Counted from the first letter of the stretch, positions 1-9,965 are shown. The stretch: DNA of 64,000 nucleotides from Symbiodinium natans (GCA_905221605.1 CAJNDS010002240.1:147501-211500), one strand, 5' to 3'. Notes: generated by a model not told the origin, from the sequence alone. Program-made: numbers and translations.

Positions 1-88
1 GTTTAGGGTTTAGGGTTTAGGGTTTAGGGTTTAGGGTTTAGGGCTTAGGGCTTAGGGCTTAGGGTTTAGGGTTTAGGGTTTAGGGTTG
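1..88 (+). repeat. Interstitial telomeric array (TTTAGGG)n
   Basis: About twelve TTTAGGG units, three of them GCTTAGGG variants. The G-rich strand on + at the left edge is the wrong orientation for a left chromosome end, so the array is internal. Confidence 0.95.
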
Positions 89-590
89 TGTGTGCACAAT
101 CCCTCAACCCTATGGCCCTATGTTACTAAACCTTCGGGCTTCGGGCAAGAGCCCCAAAGAAGCGAAGAGTCCTAAGAACCCTGCGAGGTCCCAGGGACCT
201 AAGCTCCACGAACCCCTCGGTTTAGGGCTTGCTGAAGTTTTCTTTTTTGTAAGGTATAGTTAGCCTTTAGAGTCTAGGTTGCCCAGCAACCTAGTTTGCT
301 TAAAGGGGTTTTTAAGGGAACCTAAACCTACCAAAAAGGGAACAAGGGCACTACTGGGCATCCTAGGAGTAGGGTTTTCAGGGTCTTTTTGGATCTTACT
401 TGACTGGCCATCAGGATTGAGTTTCAGGTTTCGAGCTTGGGGTTGAGGGTACTACTGGGTGCCCTGGTGCAGGTGAATGGCCACCTATCTAGATTGCGGC
501 CCCCATGTTAGGCTATGTTTCCCGAAACCGGCTTAAGGCATAGGCACTGCCCAAGTGCGCCTAATACACCAGAAGAGAAGTGAGTTGTAA
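89..590. other. Non-coding stretch, no gene seen
   Basis: Unique sequence with scattered degenerate telomere-like words. I see no convincing reading frame, RNA gene or hairpin. Confidence 0.5.
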
Positions 591-803
591 TGCCCATTAT
601 CAGGACACTTTTTTAAAGGACCCTACCCAAAAACATGGGGCCCATGGCAAATCCCCAAGTACGTGCCGGGTTGGCGACAAACAGGGAACCCGAACTACTC
701 TTACCAAGAGCAGCAACACGACAAACAGAGTGGGAGAAGTAGGGTGGAGACTCGCCTGTTCTGCAGAGACTGCACTGGCTCCACACCGCCGATATCGACC
801 TGA
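591..803 (+). CDS. Short open frame, weakly Gag-like, function unknown
   Basis: An open frame of 70 codons runs from just after a TAA at 588-590 to a TGA at 801-803 and has no ATG. It contains the aromatic-rich stretch QIPKYVPGWRQTGNPNYSYQ. That loosely recalls the PGWR..PN.S motif of some plant LTR-retrotransposon Gag proteins; the likeness is short and could be chance. A possible GT donor (GTAGGG) lies at about 740. A different + frame across the same bases is also open, so the coding call is weak. Confidence 0.2.
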   Translation, partial: CPLSGHFFKGPYPKTWGPWQIPKYVPGWRQTGNPNYSYQEQQHDKQSGRSRVETRLFCRDCTGSTPPIST

Positions 804-838
804 CACGGCTTGGTGTCTGAAGAGCTCCCTAAAAAGTC

Positions 839-867
839 TAAACCCTAAACCCTAAACCCTAAACCTT
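839..867 (-). repeat. Short CCCTAAA run
   Basis: Four CCCTAAA units on +, in the orientation opposite to the array at position 1. Confidence 0.9.
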
Positions 868-983
868 GGGAAGGTGTCGGCCGAGAGGCAGCCGAGGAGG
901 TCGCCAGGGCGCAGCGCCCACGGGGCCGAGCGCTTGTGCTCAGGGAGCTCTGGCGTGAGATGCCGACCTTGGGTTTGGGGTTT

Positions 984-1055
984 CGGGTTTAGGGTTTAGG
1001 GTTTAGGGTTAGGGTTTAGGGTTTAGGGTTAAGGGTTTAGGGTTTAGGGGTTTAG
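984..1055 (+). repeat. Interstitial telomeric array (TTTAGGG)n, imperfect
   Basis: TTTAGGG units with one-base slips (TTAGGG, TTAAGGG, TTTAGGGG). Confidence 0.9.
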
Positions 1056-1439
1056 GAATTTAAGGGTTCAAAAATTCAAAAATCTAAAAAGCTAAGGGTT
1101 TAAGGGTTCTTAAGGGAGGGGGTTCATGGGGGGGGTAGGTACCTAGGAACTGTAGGGAATCTTCGGGAGCCTTAGGGAGTAGTGGGGAGTATTTGGGAAC
1201 CTTGGGTTACACACCCCCTTGCCCCTCCCTTAAAATCCTTTCAATTTATAGGTTTAAGCTGTCTAGGGTATAGGGTTTAGGGTTTAGGCTTTAGGGCTTA
1301 AGGTGTTGGGTCGGTTCGGCGTTCAGATTTTCGAGGTTCAGCGTTTAGAGCTACCCTCATTTGAGGCTTTCGTCGCACAAATGTTATGTATAGCTATTGA
1401 TATTCCTGGCTCTCTCCAGTGTTTTTCGGGTTTCAGGTT
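1056..1439. other. Non-coding stretch, no gene seen
   Basis: Degenerate telomere-like words plus low-complexity sequence. No supported frame. Confidence 0.5.
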
Positions 1440-1486
1440 CAGGGTTTAGGGTTTAGGGTTTAGGGTTTAGGGTTTAGGGTTTAGGG
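1440..1486 (+). repeat. Telomeric array, left flank of the LTR element
   Basis: Perfect TTTAGGG units that end exactly where the LTR begins. The last five bases, TAGGG, recur on the other side of the element at 10320-10324. Confidence 0.95.
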
Positions 1487-1776
1487 TACGGGGGGACAAC
1501 CAAGGAAGGAAATCAACTCCCCTAATCGCCCTGAACTTATATTTCCCAGATCGAACCAAGAAACAAACAAGAACACGGATAAGAGCAACCCAGGGGGGAA
1601 GGAAAGGGGGAAGGAATCCACACCCTTACCAAACCCTAAGAACCCAGGCACTATTTTTTGAACTTGTGGCTTTCTGTTCAAGCCCATCTTAATCAGCCAA
1701 ACATGATTTACGGGTTCATTAACCCTTCCAACTCTCAACACTAACTCTTTTCTACAATACCAATTGCAGCTCCGCA
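1487..1776 (-). repeat. 3' LTR of the LARD-like element
   Basis: 290-bp copy of the terminal repeat. It differs from the other copy by about a dozen substitutions and a 3-4 base indel near 1690. The 143-codon minus frame across it is a by-product of the repeat, not a gene. Confidence 0.85.
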
Positions 1777-1786
1777 CTCCCCCTGT
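1777..1786 (-). promoter_or_regulatory. Polypurine tract
   Basis: Minus strand reads CAGGGGGAG immediately before the 3' LTR start TGCGGAGC. This is the position and composition expected of the plus-strand primer in LTR retrotransposon replication. Confidence 0.7.
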
Positions 1787-2146
1787 CCTAGGATTTCCTA
1801 GGACACATTGGAGATGCAGATCTTTTGGCCAAAAACTGCCATTAAGGCAGCAGCCAGCTGCTTGAAATGCATGTTGTGGTTTAACGTCTTCCAGGACGGA
1901 ATTATAGCACATTGGCTAACCTACTACCCATAGAGAATCTCTTTTCACCATGATCCTCTCATCACTGAAGACTCCTTGGCCTTCTTCACCACAAACCGTG
2001 GTCTTCGCTACGCGAAAAGCTACTGACTTCTACTATCAGGGATTTCCATACCCTTAATAGTAACCACCACATTGTCAGCACATTGGCTGTTCCAGCGCAC
2101 CTGTCTCCAGAAAGAGAAAAACTATCCCTTCATCCATACCATCCAA
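1787..2146 (-). other. 3' untranslated part of the LARD-like element
   Basis: Sequence between the stop of the last frame and the polypurine tract. No domain-bearing frame is seen. Confidence 0.5.
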
Positions 2147-4303
2147 TCACTTCTTTTTCCGATTGTTGGCAATCTTGAGGTGAAGTTGCAGCAGAATATA
2201 CTCCAGGTCCGAAACTGTAAGAACAGGATCCTGTACGCCCCTTTGAATTGAGGATACCAATCCTTCTCTCTTTGCGTCCTCAATCGCCTGGCAAGATTGA
2301 CCCAGCTCTTCATTCGCAGTGGCAGACCCTGGTGCATCCGCATCAGATGGACGATCCTTTTCTTCAGGATCTTGCACCATTACCACCTCTTCTTTTTTGG
2401 GACTCTGACTTTTCTCCCTCTTCTTTGTCTTTCCACCGACATTTGACTTTGTGCGCGTCTTCGAGGATTTTTCCACTGCAGAAGCCACCACATTGGATGT
2501 TGATCCACCCTTCTCAATGATCGTCGGCATCTTCTTCGGCTTTGGAACCATGAGAGTGTAAGGATCTTCGATAGCTGCAGCTTTCCTCTTCTTTTTTACC
2601 TTTTTCTTCTCTTCTTCAACGGCAACCTCCGTCTCCGAAGTCTCAACCACTCCTTTTTCGGCAGGAATATCCGTGCTGGACTCCCTTTCTAGGGACCTCT
2701 TTTTGCCTCTTTTGGAATCCTTTTCCTCTCCCAAATTGGCTCGCTCATACCATATCCTCAGGTCATTGACCCATTCTTCCACCTCCGCGAGCGAAACCTC
2801 ATACGACTTCACTACTTCGAGAAGTTCCAGCACGGTCAACATTTCAGTGGTCCACGAAACCCATTCTTGATCCATTTGGTCAGCATCTCCAGTGAACTTC
2901 AGGAGTTTGAACAATGGGTCCGCCTCTGCTCGAGCCAAATCTGGCTTGCCACCGGACAAAAATGAAATCGCCTCCATCAACAGTTCCGTCATCTTGGTCT
3001 CTTCGTCATAAACCATAAAATCCTCCTCATCATCATCGAACTGTTCAGGAGAGATCTCCTTTTCTCCACCATTTGCACCAGACTTTCTCCTTGGACCATC
3101 CCTTGGGGGCGTCCTTGGAGACCTTGGCCTCTGTTCTTCCAGCGGAACACCATGCTCGAAGACACACCTGTCACCAAACCGACACTTCCCAGACCGAGCA
3201 AACTGGACGCACCTCACACCAGTTGCATCATGCGAGAACCCACAATCCTTTCCAGCGAAACATTCTCTCCCTGCCACATAGTATTTGCACCAATATGAAT
3301 GTAGCACCACATCATCTTCGGAATGGATGAATTTGCAGTCGTCACCAAATTTGCAGCGATCTTTCCCCTTGCCGAACCAATAGCAGAAGCCCTTCTTCCT
3401 CTTCTCCAAGCGCTCTGCCTCATACCGGTCCATAGGGCGATTGTGCTCTACATGAACATTGCCATGTACCTGGGGACTGCTGCTATCAGTATTTGGTGCT
3501 TGGAGTACAGCTGGAAAACCTGGCCTTGGTCCTACCACCTTCATGATCGGTTTTCCGCCAACTCCTGAGCCATGCTGAGACGATCCAAAAACATTGAACA
3601 TCTTCGTGAAGGCCTTTCTAGTGCCAATCTTCTGCACCCTTTTGATTGGACGTTTCATTGCTCCAACCTTGCATCCAGATGCGTTCAAACGACACAACCT
3701 CCTATAACCAACTCTATGTCCCTTCTTCCAAAGAGCCATAAGAATTTTAGAGGCAGTAACATTCTCCACCTCTACCTTTTCCAATGGTCCCTCACTTCCC
3801 GGAACAAACCCATCCATATCTGAAGACCTTTCCATCTTTTTTGACACCACTTCGTCGAGGTAGTCTTCCGAGATCCAGGGTAAGTTCCCCTTAGAGGAAG
3901 GATTGTCATCATTGTTTGGTCCTTCACCAGGATACCCTTTTGTGCTGTCAAAGATCTTACCAGTAGTGCGGTCCTGCATAGAGAAATTCGAAGCCACGCG
4001 GGAGTACACTGACCACAAGAAAATCCTTGTGTCCGCCAGTCTTGATGACCCACTGGATGTCTCCTCTTCCGGAGAAACTTCTGGCGCTTTGCCATCCCCT
4101 CCAGTGTCACCACTTGTCTCACCTCCAGCATCTTCAATGGGAATAAGGGATTCATTGTTCCCTTGATCAAGCACCGCACCCTCTGGTCCAAGAACTTCCA
4201 GCACCGCTGTCGAAGGATCCACCTCTTCATCAGCATCGTCGTCCATCCTTCTCCAGAGAGCCTCCAATTGGTCCGCACAAGTCGCCGCTTGAAGGAACTC
4301 CAT
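2147..4303 (-). CDS. CCCH zinc-finger protein, last frame of the LARD-like element
   Basis: 718 codons from an ATG at 4303-4301. An acidic N-terminal third is followed by three CCCH fingers in a row near residues 310-395 (C-x9-C-x5-C-x3-H, then two of C-x8-C-x5-C-x3-H), then an acidic segment and a Lys/Glu-rich tail ending in NNRKKK. Tandem CCCH fingers of this kind usually bind RNA in the nucleus or cytoplasm; that is family knowledge and was not shown here. The ATG overlaps the stop of the preceding frame as TGATG. The frame also stays open upstream to about 4414, so a frameshift within one longer coding region is equally possible. No nuclease, protease or RT motif is seen. Confidence 0.6.
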   Translation of the reverse strand: MEFLQAATCADQLEALWRRMDDDADEEVDPSTAVLEVLGPEGAVLDQGNNESLIPIEDAGGETSGDTGGDGKAPEVSPEEETSSGSSRLADTRIFLWSVYSRVASNFSMQDRTTGKIFDSTKGYPGEGPNNDDNPSSKGNLPWISEDYLDEVVSKKMERSSDMDGFVPGSEGPLEKVEVENVTASKILMALWKKGHRVGYRRLCRLNASGCKVGAMKRPIKRVQKIGTRKAFTKMFNVFGSSQHGSGVGGKPIMKVVGPRPGFPAVLQAPNTDSSSPQVHGNVHVEHNRPMDRYEAERLEKRKKGFCYWFGKGKDRCKFGDDCKFIHSEDDVVLHSYWCKYYVAGRECFAGKDCGFSHDATGVRCVQFARSGKCRFGDRCVFEHGVPLEEQRPRSPRTPPRDGPRRKSGANGGEKEISPEQFDDDEEDFMVYDEETKMTELLMEAISFLSGGKPDLARAEADPLFKLLKFTGDADQMDQEWVSWTTEMLTVLELLEVVKSYEVSLAEVEEWVNDLRIWYERANLGEEKDSKRGKKRSLERESSTDIPAEKGVVETSETEVAVEEEKKKVKKKRKAAAIEDPYTLMVPKPKKMPTIIEKGGSTSNVVASAVEKSSKTRTKSNVGGKTKKREKSQSPKKEEVVMVQDPEEKDRPSDADAPGSATANEELGQSCQAIEDAKREGLVSSIQRGVQDPVLTVSDLEYILLQLHLKIANNRKKK

Positions 4304-7300
4304 CAACCGAGCCCTCCCGCGCTGCCAGAGAATTCCGAAACCATCACCGACCCTTGGGCTCCAAGATTCAGGAATGGGTGAACCATTTTGGCTACCCTCG
4401 CCATAAGTTCAATGTGAACTTCCATGCCTGGACTGCGGCTCCAATCATAGGCAATTGCCTCCATAGCAGTTCCAAACTTGTCAGTATTCTTGAATTCCCC
4501 TTCCAAACCAGGAGACAACAAGGCACCCATCACCGAAAGAGGATAATTCCCCACCGCCGGCAAGCACGGGTTGTCATGGAACGAATGATGCAGGTCACTA
4601 TAATGTCCTTGATCTCTCCTTTGAAAAAGGAGTGCTCCAGTCCCTAGCTGGGCATTCATTTCATCCACTTGAACCATTTCAGCACATATCCTCTGTGCCA
4701 TGTACGCCATTGCTGGCCAGACGGAACGATCGGTAAGACCGCGACGCATAACCCAATCAGTTGTTGGCGACTGAATCAGCGTCCTTGGATCATACACCAG
4801 AACTACCATCGCACCGTCACCCATTGACTGATCAGCATCGTCCTCCAGTGCCAGGTTCTCATCCTGTTCGCTTGCACCCTCGGATGACATGCTAATAACC
4901 AAATTTCGATCCATCTTATTGGACCCTTTTTGGCAGTCTCTTTGCCCCACCGGCAACTTGCCAACTGCAACCTTCCAATAAATCCGAGTCAGAAGGCCTT
5001 TAACCAGCAATTGCTGAAGGTCACTCCTCACCGGACCACCATCCAATATCTTCGCATCATCACCACGGAGGTCATTGCTCCCACCTTCTCCTTCTTTTTG
5101 GTCAGTCTCCTCGCCAGAAATCTGTACTGCTCCTTCCGGCGCCGTCTCCTGTCCAGCCACTTCTTGCCCAGGAAGAACTTGAGCGCTTTCAGAGACATTC
5201 ACCTGTCCAGCAACACCTTGCCCAGGTAAAACCTCATCCGTGGAGCCCACCGCCAGCGAACCAACCATAACTGAACCATCCCTTGCTCTTTTTTGAGACC
5301 GTTCAGCTCGACGAGAAGGTTGTGGTAGCGAAAAAACTTGTGAAGTCACTTCTTGGCGGGTCTCCCCCCGCGACGCTTTGTCGCGCCCTTCGCCAAGGTG
5401 AACCGATTTTTTCGGCCCGTCATTGGAGCCTGAAGAACCACTTTGCGGAACATTGCCACGATTCGCAGTTCTCTGTGAATCCCTTTCTTGCAAAAAGATT
5501 TCCTTCAGGCGTTGTACGGCATTGGTCTCCTCTTCGCTTGAATCGCTTGAGGAAGCGGCATACGAGACCAAAGCCTCCGCCTGTTCATCATCATCCACCA
5601 CATCTGCCCACGCTCTGCTGAACCGATACGACAACCCACCACGAGGCTTCAGTTCCAGTGGCTTCGGCTTTTCCACCACTTCCGCCGGTTGCACTCGTCG
5701 TTGTGACCGAGAGCGTGGCACCTGTCGCACCTGTTTTTTGTCCAGCAAGGGCCTTCCCCTTCTCACAGGGTTTGATCTTGACCGATACTTTTTTGTTGGT
5801 GGATTCACCGGCGGCATTCCAACTCCCACCAACCGCAGCTTCTGTACGCACAACGGAGACCTCTGCGCAAGCGTCCAACCATCACGGTACCTGACCTTAT
5901 CAAAAAGCTCCCGATAGGAGCCTCTCGGCATAGTTTTTGCACCGGAGTCTTCAGCTTCACGCACCTGAGTGAGGGTTCGCACCGTCGCTCTTCCAGTCCC
6001 TTTGTTCCCAGAAGATTGTTGTACCCGTACAGATGCATCAGAAGGAACTGCCTTTTCCGGTCCTCCCGGCCGATATCGGACATCACCAACCAATTGCAGA
6101 ATTTTGCATGCGGTCACTTTGTTGATCCCTTTGTCAACCAAATCTTCCACAAAGATGAACTCTTGCAAGTCCGACACATTGGTCACACCAAGCGTAATCA
6201 TCACCTCACTTACATGAGGGGTATACACCCACAGGTGTGCGTTGCGAGCCATCCAATTTTCAATTGGCTCCTCCGGATTTTGAAGCTGAGTACCAGTGGA
6301 TGCAGCCACCGAATTCTTTTGTTCATCAGCTTCTGCTTCATCCAGAGTACCTTTTTCACCATCTTTTTGTGACACATTGGTCATTTGCAGTGCTTTCGGT
6401 GCCGAGGATGAGGAAGATTCAGCTCCCCCACTTGCAGGTGGCTGAAAAGTGCTTCTATCCGTAAGCTCCCATCCTCTCTCTTTTTCAAACCGGACCTGAT
6501 TGGCCACCTGTACCAAGTGTTTCAGGAGCGACAGCCGCTCCTCTGACATCTCGTCATGGGAGTACTTGCAGAAATTTAACCCTTTCCGGCAACGTCCTCT
6601 GAGGTAATAATCGAAACAGCAATGGTGGAACCCTGCGTCCCTTAGTGACTTCCTGGAAGCATTGTCCCAAGCTTTGCCGGGCTCCCAAGTCCCTTCCAAT
6701 GCTATGTCATCGTTGTGAAGATACCTGCATGTAGTCCCATATTTACAACCACCTTGATTGTAATACAGACACAGACGACCTTTTGGCTCACCCGACGTAG
6801 GTTCACCCTTTGATGCACCTTTGCCAAAATTGTACTTGGCCCGGAAGGCTAAATCCTCCCGCTCCTGCTGTGCCTCATCCACTGTACCTTCCTCTGTGGG
6901 AGGGTCACCGATGTTCCCATCCTCATCATCAGCTTCTTGGCTATTCTTTGGATCAGTTGACCCTCCTCCTGGCCAACCTTCACCATAACGACGATGCTCA
7001 TAGGAACACTCATCACCATTGCGACACCTTCCCCGATTGAAGAACTTGCACAGCTTGCTGTAACCAGGTGACAACACAGTCTTTGGTGTCATGTAAGCCT
7101 TTTTGTACTGGTCAGGGTCCATGTAGGCTTCCATTGGCTTGTTCTCCCTTTTGCTCATGGATTGCACTGCACCATCAAGCTCCTGCAAAAATAGCTTGGT
7201 GTCCAACCAAAGCGCGTTCCAAAACTCATCTTCCCCTTGATTCAGCACCGTTGCCACCGCTTCACCCACAACTGGTCGAGAAAATCTCCTTTTTTTGCAT

Positions 7301-8190
7301 GCCAGTTCGAAAAGCGCGTTGTGGTACTGTTTTCGGGAAAAAGTGGTTAACTTCCCCAAGCCTGTGCTTTCTGTACCATCAGGCTTCCAACCACCATTTT
7401 GCAAGATGCCATACGCGCGCCGAGCTTCCGCATTGAGGAATGCCTGATCTGCAACACACTCCTGTAAATCTTCCATCGGGCGACCCAACAGCATCCCTGT
7501 AATTTTGCCAACATAGGCTTCCTCTTCGTTTCCATTCTCCAGAAGAGCTTTGTAGATCTTTTCTCCATAAAGTTGTCTTTCTTCTCGTTCTTCAGAGGAT
7601 AACTCCTGTACCACAAGCTCCTCATCGGATTGCTCTTCCTCCTGTTTCCAGTCCCATTGACCGTTGGAATCTCGGTACCACTGACCAACATACCATGAAT
7701 TCGTCCACCACGTACTCCAGCCGCTGGGTTTCCACTTCCGCAGCGTTGAGGAAGAGTCCTCCACGTCCTCTTCCAAAACCAGAAAGGTGTCCAAGATTAT
7801 GGTACCATCATCTTCCACTAGTTTCACTGTTCCATTGACAGTATCACCAAATCTGAAATGACACGTATTGTTCCCTTCTGCAGGAATCAATACATTCAAA
7901 TCACCAAGGTCCAAAAAGGCTCCATACCCATTGATGCAGCGCACTAGACCCATGATCTCATCTCCCTCTTGATAGCAATGTGTCCCAGGTGATTCCAAGG
8001 CTCCCGCTCGGGGCACTTTCTTTGCGTGCTCTTCAGAAACCACCTCTGTATCATCGGCTCCTGGCGCATCCTTTGTTTTCACCTTTGAGGTCACACTGCT
8101 CGTCCTGCTCCACGAGTCCCACAAGCTCATCTTTTTTGTGCTCCTGGACTTCAGGACCTCCCTTTTTCTCCGCCAAAGGCTTTGCCTCAT
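4303..8190 (-). CDS. Large RNA-binding-type polyprotein frame: S1-like, MLLE-like, three CCCH fingers, SAM-like
   Basis: 1295 codons. In order: an S1/OB-like segment at about residues 75-137 (GYGAFLDLGDLNVLIP); a helical segment at about 206-262 with YVGKITGMLLGRPMEDLQEC, matching the KITGMLLE signature of the C-terminal MLLE domain of poly(A)-binding protein; CCCH fingers at about 381-399 and 474-492 (C-x7-C-x5-C-x3-H) and 525-545 (C-x8-C-x6-C-x3-H); a SAM-like helical stretch at about 665-715; then a basic, Arg/Ser-rich region and an acidic tail. The first about 45 residues overlap the preceding frame and are probably not translated in this phase. All recognised parts are RNA- or protein-binding modules. 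None is a retrotransposon enzyme. The frame ends at TGA 4305-4303, overlapping the next ATG. Confidence 0.6.
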   Translation of the reverse strand: MRQSLWRRKREVLKSRSTKKMSLWDSWSRTSSVTSKVKTKDAPGADDTEVVSEEHAKKVPRAGALESPGTHCYQEGDEIMGLVRCINGYGAFLDLGDLNVLIPAEGNNTCHFRFGDTVNGTVKLVEDDGTIILDTFLVLEEDVEDSSSTLRKWKPSGWSTWWTNSWYVGQWYRDSNGQWDWKQEEEQSDEELVVQELSSEEREERQLYGEKIYKALLENGNEEEAYVGKITGMLLGRPMEDLQECVADQAFLNAEARRAYGILQNGGWKPDGTESTGLGKLTTFSRKQYHNALFELACKKRRFSRPVVGEAVATVLNQGEDEFWNALWLDTKLFLQELDGAVQSMSKRENKPMEAYMDPDQYKKAYMTPKTVLSPGYSKLCKFFNRGRCRNGDECSYEHRRYGEGWPGGGSTDPKNSQEADDEDGNIGDPPTEEGTVDEAQQEREDLAFRAKYNFGKGASKGEPTSGEPKGRLCLYYNQGGCKYGTTCRYLHNDDIALEGTWEPGKAWDNASRKSLRDAGFHHCCFDYYLRGRCRKGLNFCKYSHDEMSEERLSLLKHLVQVANQVRFEKERGWELTDRSTFQPPASGGAESSSSSAPKALQMTNVSQKDGEKGTLDEAEADEQKNSVAASTGTQLQNPEEPIENWMARNAHLWVYTPHVSEVMITLGVTNVSDLQEFIFVEDLVDKGINKVTACKILQLVGDVRYRPGGPEKAVPSDASVRVQQSSGNKGTGRATVRTLTQVREAEDSGAKTMPRGSYRELFDKVRYRDGWTLAQRSPLCVQKLRLVGVGMPPVNPPTKKYRSRSNPVRRGRPLLDKKQVRQVPRSRSQRRVQPAEVVEKPKPLELKPRGGLSYRFSRAWADVVDDDEQAEALVSYAASSSDSSEEETNAVQRLKEIFLQERDSQRTANRGNVPQSGSSGSNDGPKKSVHLGEGRDKASRGETRQEVTSQVFSLPQPSRRAERSQKRARDGSVMVGSLAVGSTDEVLPGQGVAGQVNVSESAQVLPGQEVAGQETAPEGAVQISGEETDQKEGEGGSNDLRGDDAKILDGGPVRSDLQQLLVKGLLTRIYWKVAVGKLPVGQRDCQKGSNKMDRNLVISMSSEGASEQDENLALEDDADQSMGDGAMVVLVYDPRTLIQSPTTDWVMRRGLTDRSVWPAMAYMAQRICAEMVQVDEMNAQLGTGALLFQRRDQGHYSDLHHSFHDNPCLPAVGNYPLSVMGALLSPGLEGEFKNTDKFGTAMEAIAYDWSRSPGMEVHIELMARVAKMVHPFLNLGAQGSVMVSEFSGSAGGLG

Positions 8191-8830
8191 CTGCTGTAAT
8201 TCGCTCGGTGTCGACTTCCGGCGAACTTCCAGACGGCAACACTTCTCCCTTCATGGGAGTGGACCCATCATTGGAGTCCTTTGTCACACCTTCTGCAGCA
8301 GGCAAATCTTCCTCCACTGCAGGGCAATTGAGTCGATCATCCACGGCAGGCACGCTTTCTTCCACCGCAGGCTCCTTTGGTTCCATGGCTTCCAAAGGAG
8401 AATTTCCACCATCGTTGACCACAGCTGCCTCATTGGCTCCGGTGTAGCCCTTGTCATTTCGTTCCTCGCGGCTAACTTCAGGTTGCACCAGTGCGTCCAC
8501 CTGTGAACCTCCATCATCAGCTGCTGCGGAGACCTGCGCCCCATTGTTGCAGTCGCCCGTGGAACGTAACACCATATGCACCTCAACCCGTGCTTCCTTC
8601 GCACTCCAGGTAATATCTGGCGCATCGACCCGCGCATCATTGGCGCTCCAGGCCTCATTTTTCAGATCTTCTGTGTCTCCAGCTATTCCAGAAGCTTCTT
8701 TTTCCCCTTGAATGGCAGGAACCTTGGCACCAAACGAAGAGACCTCCTCAGTCGCAACACACGACCTTTTCCCTCCGTCTTCCAAATCTCCAGGACCACA
8801 TTCCTGAACGACAGGTACCACATCCACCAC
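8051..8830 (-). CDS. Acidic linker frame of the LARD-like polyprotein (frame-shifted segment)
   Basis: 259 codons rich in Ala, Glu, Val and Asp, with no domain recognised. It overlaps the next frame by 140 bp and has no convincing start of its own. A third frame (about 8850-9060 on the minus strand, containing EGMGALSEGVAAVESVGPEE) appears to bridge it to the upstream frame. The reading therefore seems to change phase near 9050, 8850 and 8100. Either the element is decayed by small indels, or the sequence contains indel errors, or unusual decoding is used. I favour indels. Confidence 0.4.
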   Translation of the reverse strand: MVDVVPVVQECGPGDLEDGGKRSCVATEEVSSFGAKVPAIQGEKEASGIAGDTEDLKNEAWSANDARVDAPDITWSAKEARVEVHMVLRSTGDCNNGAQVSAAADDGGSQVDALVQPEVSREERNDKGYTGANEAAVVNDGGNSPLEAMEPKEPAVEESVPAVDDRLNCPAVEEDLPAAEGVTKDSNDGSTPMKGEVLPSGSSPEVDTERITADEAKPLAEKKGGPEVQEHKKDELVGLVEQDEQCDLKGENKGCARSR

Positions 8831-8888
8831 TCGTCTTCTGCAGCCGACACAGTTCCGATCTCCACATTGGGAATCTTTTCTTCTGGAC

Positions 8889-9965
8889 CTACCGATTCCA
8901 CCGCTGCCACACCCTCAGAAAGTGCTCCCATTCCTTCCCGATCCAGATGTTGAGCTCCAGCGATGTCTGCTCGGTTTCCAGGAATCTCCTCCTCATCAGG
9001 AGAACCCGAGGTCGGGGCGTCACCACCAGCCCTAGGACCGCTATCCCTGATAGTAGAGGAAAATCTTTTTCACCTAAACTATTTACACTACCCTGGAATG
9101 CCCTCGTAGACTCAGTCTTCGGAGTAGAGGATGAAGAATCCAGTGCCGCCTCCATTTCCAGCTCATTGCCCGAAGGAGACCCAACCACCTCGTCACTCTT
9201 CATCTTTTCACCTACCACCGGCAATGTCCACTTGCTTTCCTGCGTATCCAGGCAGTAATAATATTGTCTCCCATCTTCATGGAGGTGCCATTCCCACGTT
9301 GTCCCATCGCACGCTTTGATCAGATGCTCGTCTTTCCGAAAACCATCCCTTTCAGAGACCTGTCGCATCTCGTCCTCTTCTTCGGACAACTGTCGCAACC
9401 TCTCAGCCTCCATCTGTAGGATCTCCTCCTCCCCCATGGCGTATCCAGCAGCAGGTGCAGCTTCAAAGCTGTCCGCACCCTTCTGTTCATGACCGCTTCC
9501 ACCACCTTGGGAACTCGAAGATGGATCCCTTTTGATCTTGTTCAGAGGCCTCCTGGCCGCTTGCAGCACTTCTCCAATCAGATCGGTCTGAGACTCTTGG
9601 TCTACCATTCGACCCGAAGTCGAAGACGACGGCTGATACCCGTGTTTGTGCAACACTCGTAAAACAGTCACCTCCATTTCACGATCTATACCACCAGTCG
9701 CGTCCCAGTTCCTTTTCTCACCAGGCTTTGGCGATACAGAAACAGCACGTCCTTCAGCTTCAGCATTGCTAACCATATCCCTATTGGGATTCATACCCAC
9801 ATTGGGGCTTTCTGCAACCAAGGCCTCTTCCAGATGTTCTTCAGCGCCGGGAATCACCTCTTCCAACACCGATCTTTCACCCAGAGACTCAGCTGCACCA
9901 TTTCCAGCTCCACCATCTTGTCCACCATCCGAGGCAAGTTGGAGCCATCGCTTCGGAGAAGGCAT
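8889..9965 (-). CDS. WW-domain protein, first frame of the LARD-like element
   Basis: The first ATG is at 9965-9963, 55 bp after the primer-binding site, where gag normally begins; the frame is open a little further upstream. A WW domain lies 12-37 residues before mid-protein (WEWHLHEDGRQYYY followed by ESKWTLP), with the two Trp, the Tyr cluster and the terminal Pro of the family. WW domains bind proline-rich ligands and are common in splicing and transcription factors. The N-terminal part is acidic and low-complexity. The last about 50 codons, past roughly 9050, look out of phase with the rest of the coding region. Confidence 0.55.
   Translation of the reverse strand: MPSPKRWLQLASDGGQDGGAGNGAAESLGERSVLEEVIPGAEEHLEEALVAESPNVGMNPNRDMVSNAEAEGRAVSVSPKPGEKRNWDATGGIDREMEVTVLRVLHKHGYQPSSSTSGRMVDQESQTDLIGEVLQAARRPLNKIKRDPSSSSQGGGSGHEQKGADSFEAAPAAGYAMGEEEILQMEAERLRQLSEEEDEMRQVSERDGFRKDEHLIKACDGTTWEWHLHEDGRQYYYCLDTQESKWTLPVVGEKMKSDEVVGSPSGNELEMEAALDSSSSTPKTESTRAFQGSVNSLGEKDFPLLSGIAVLGLVVTPRPRVLLMRRRFLETEQTSLELNIWIGKEWEHFLRVWQRWNR

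Noticed and set aside
1-88. Chromosome end (true telomere) at the left edge
   Set aside because: A left end should show CCCTAAA on the + strand. Here it is TTTAGGG, and similar arrays recur throughout in both orientations.
1481-1912. 143-codon minus frame as a gene, and its twin at 9889-10320
   Set aside because: Both lie across the LTRs and exist twice because the LTRs are duplicated. No domain.
4380-4395. CCATTTTGGCT as a spliced-leader fragment
   Set aside because: Only 11 nt and inside the coding region of the LARD element, followed by ACCC rather than CAAG. Chance match.
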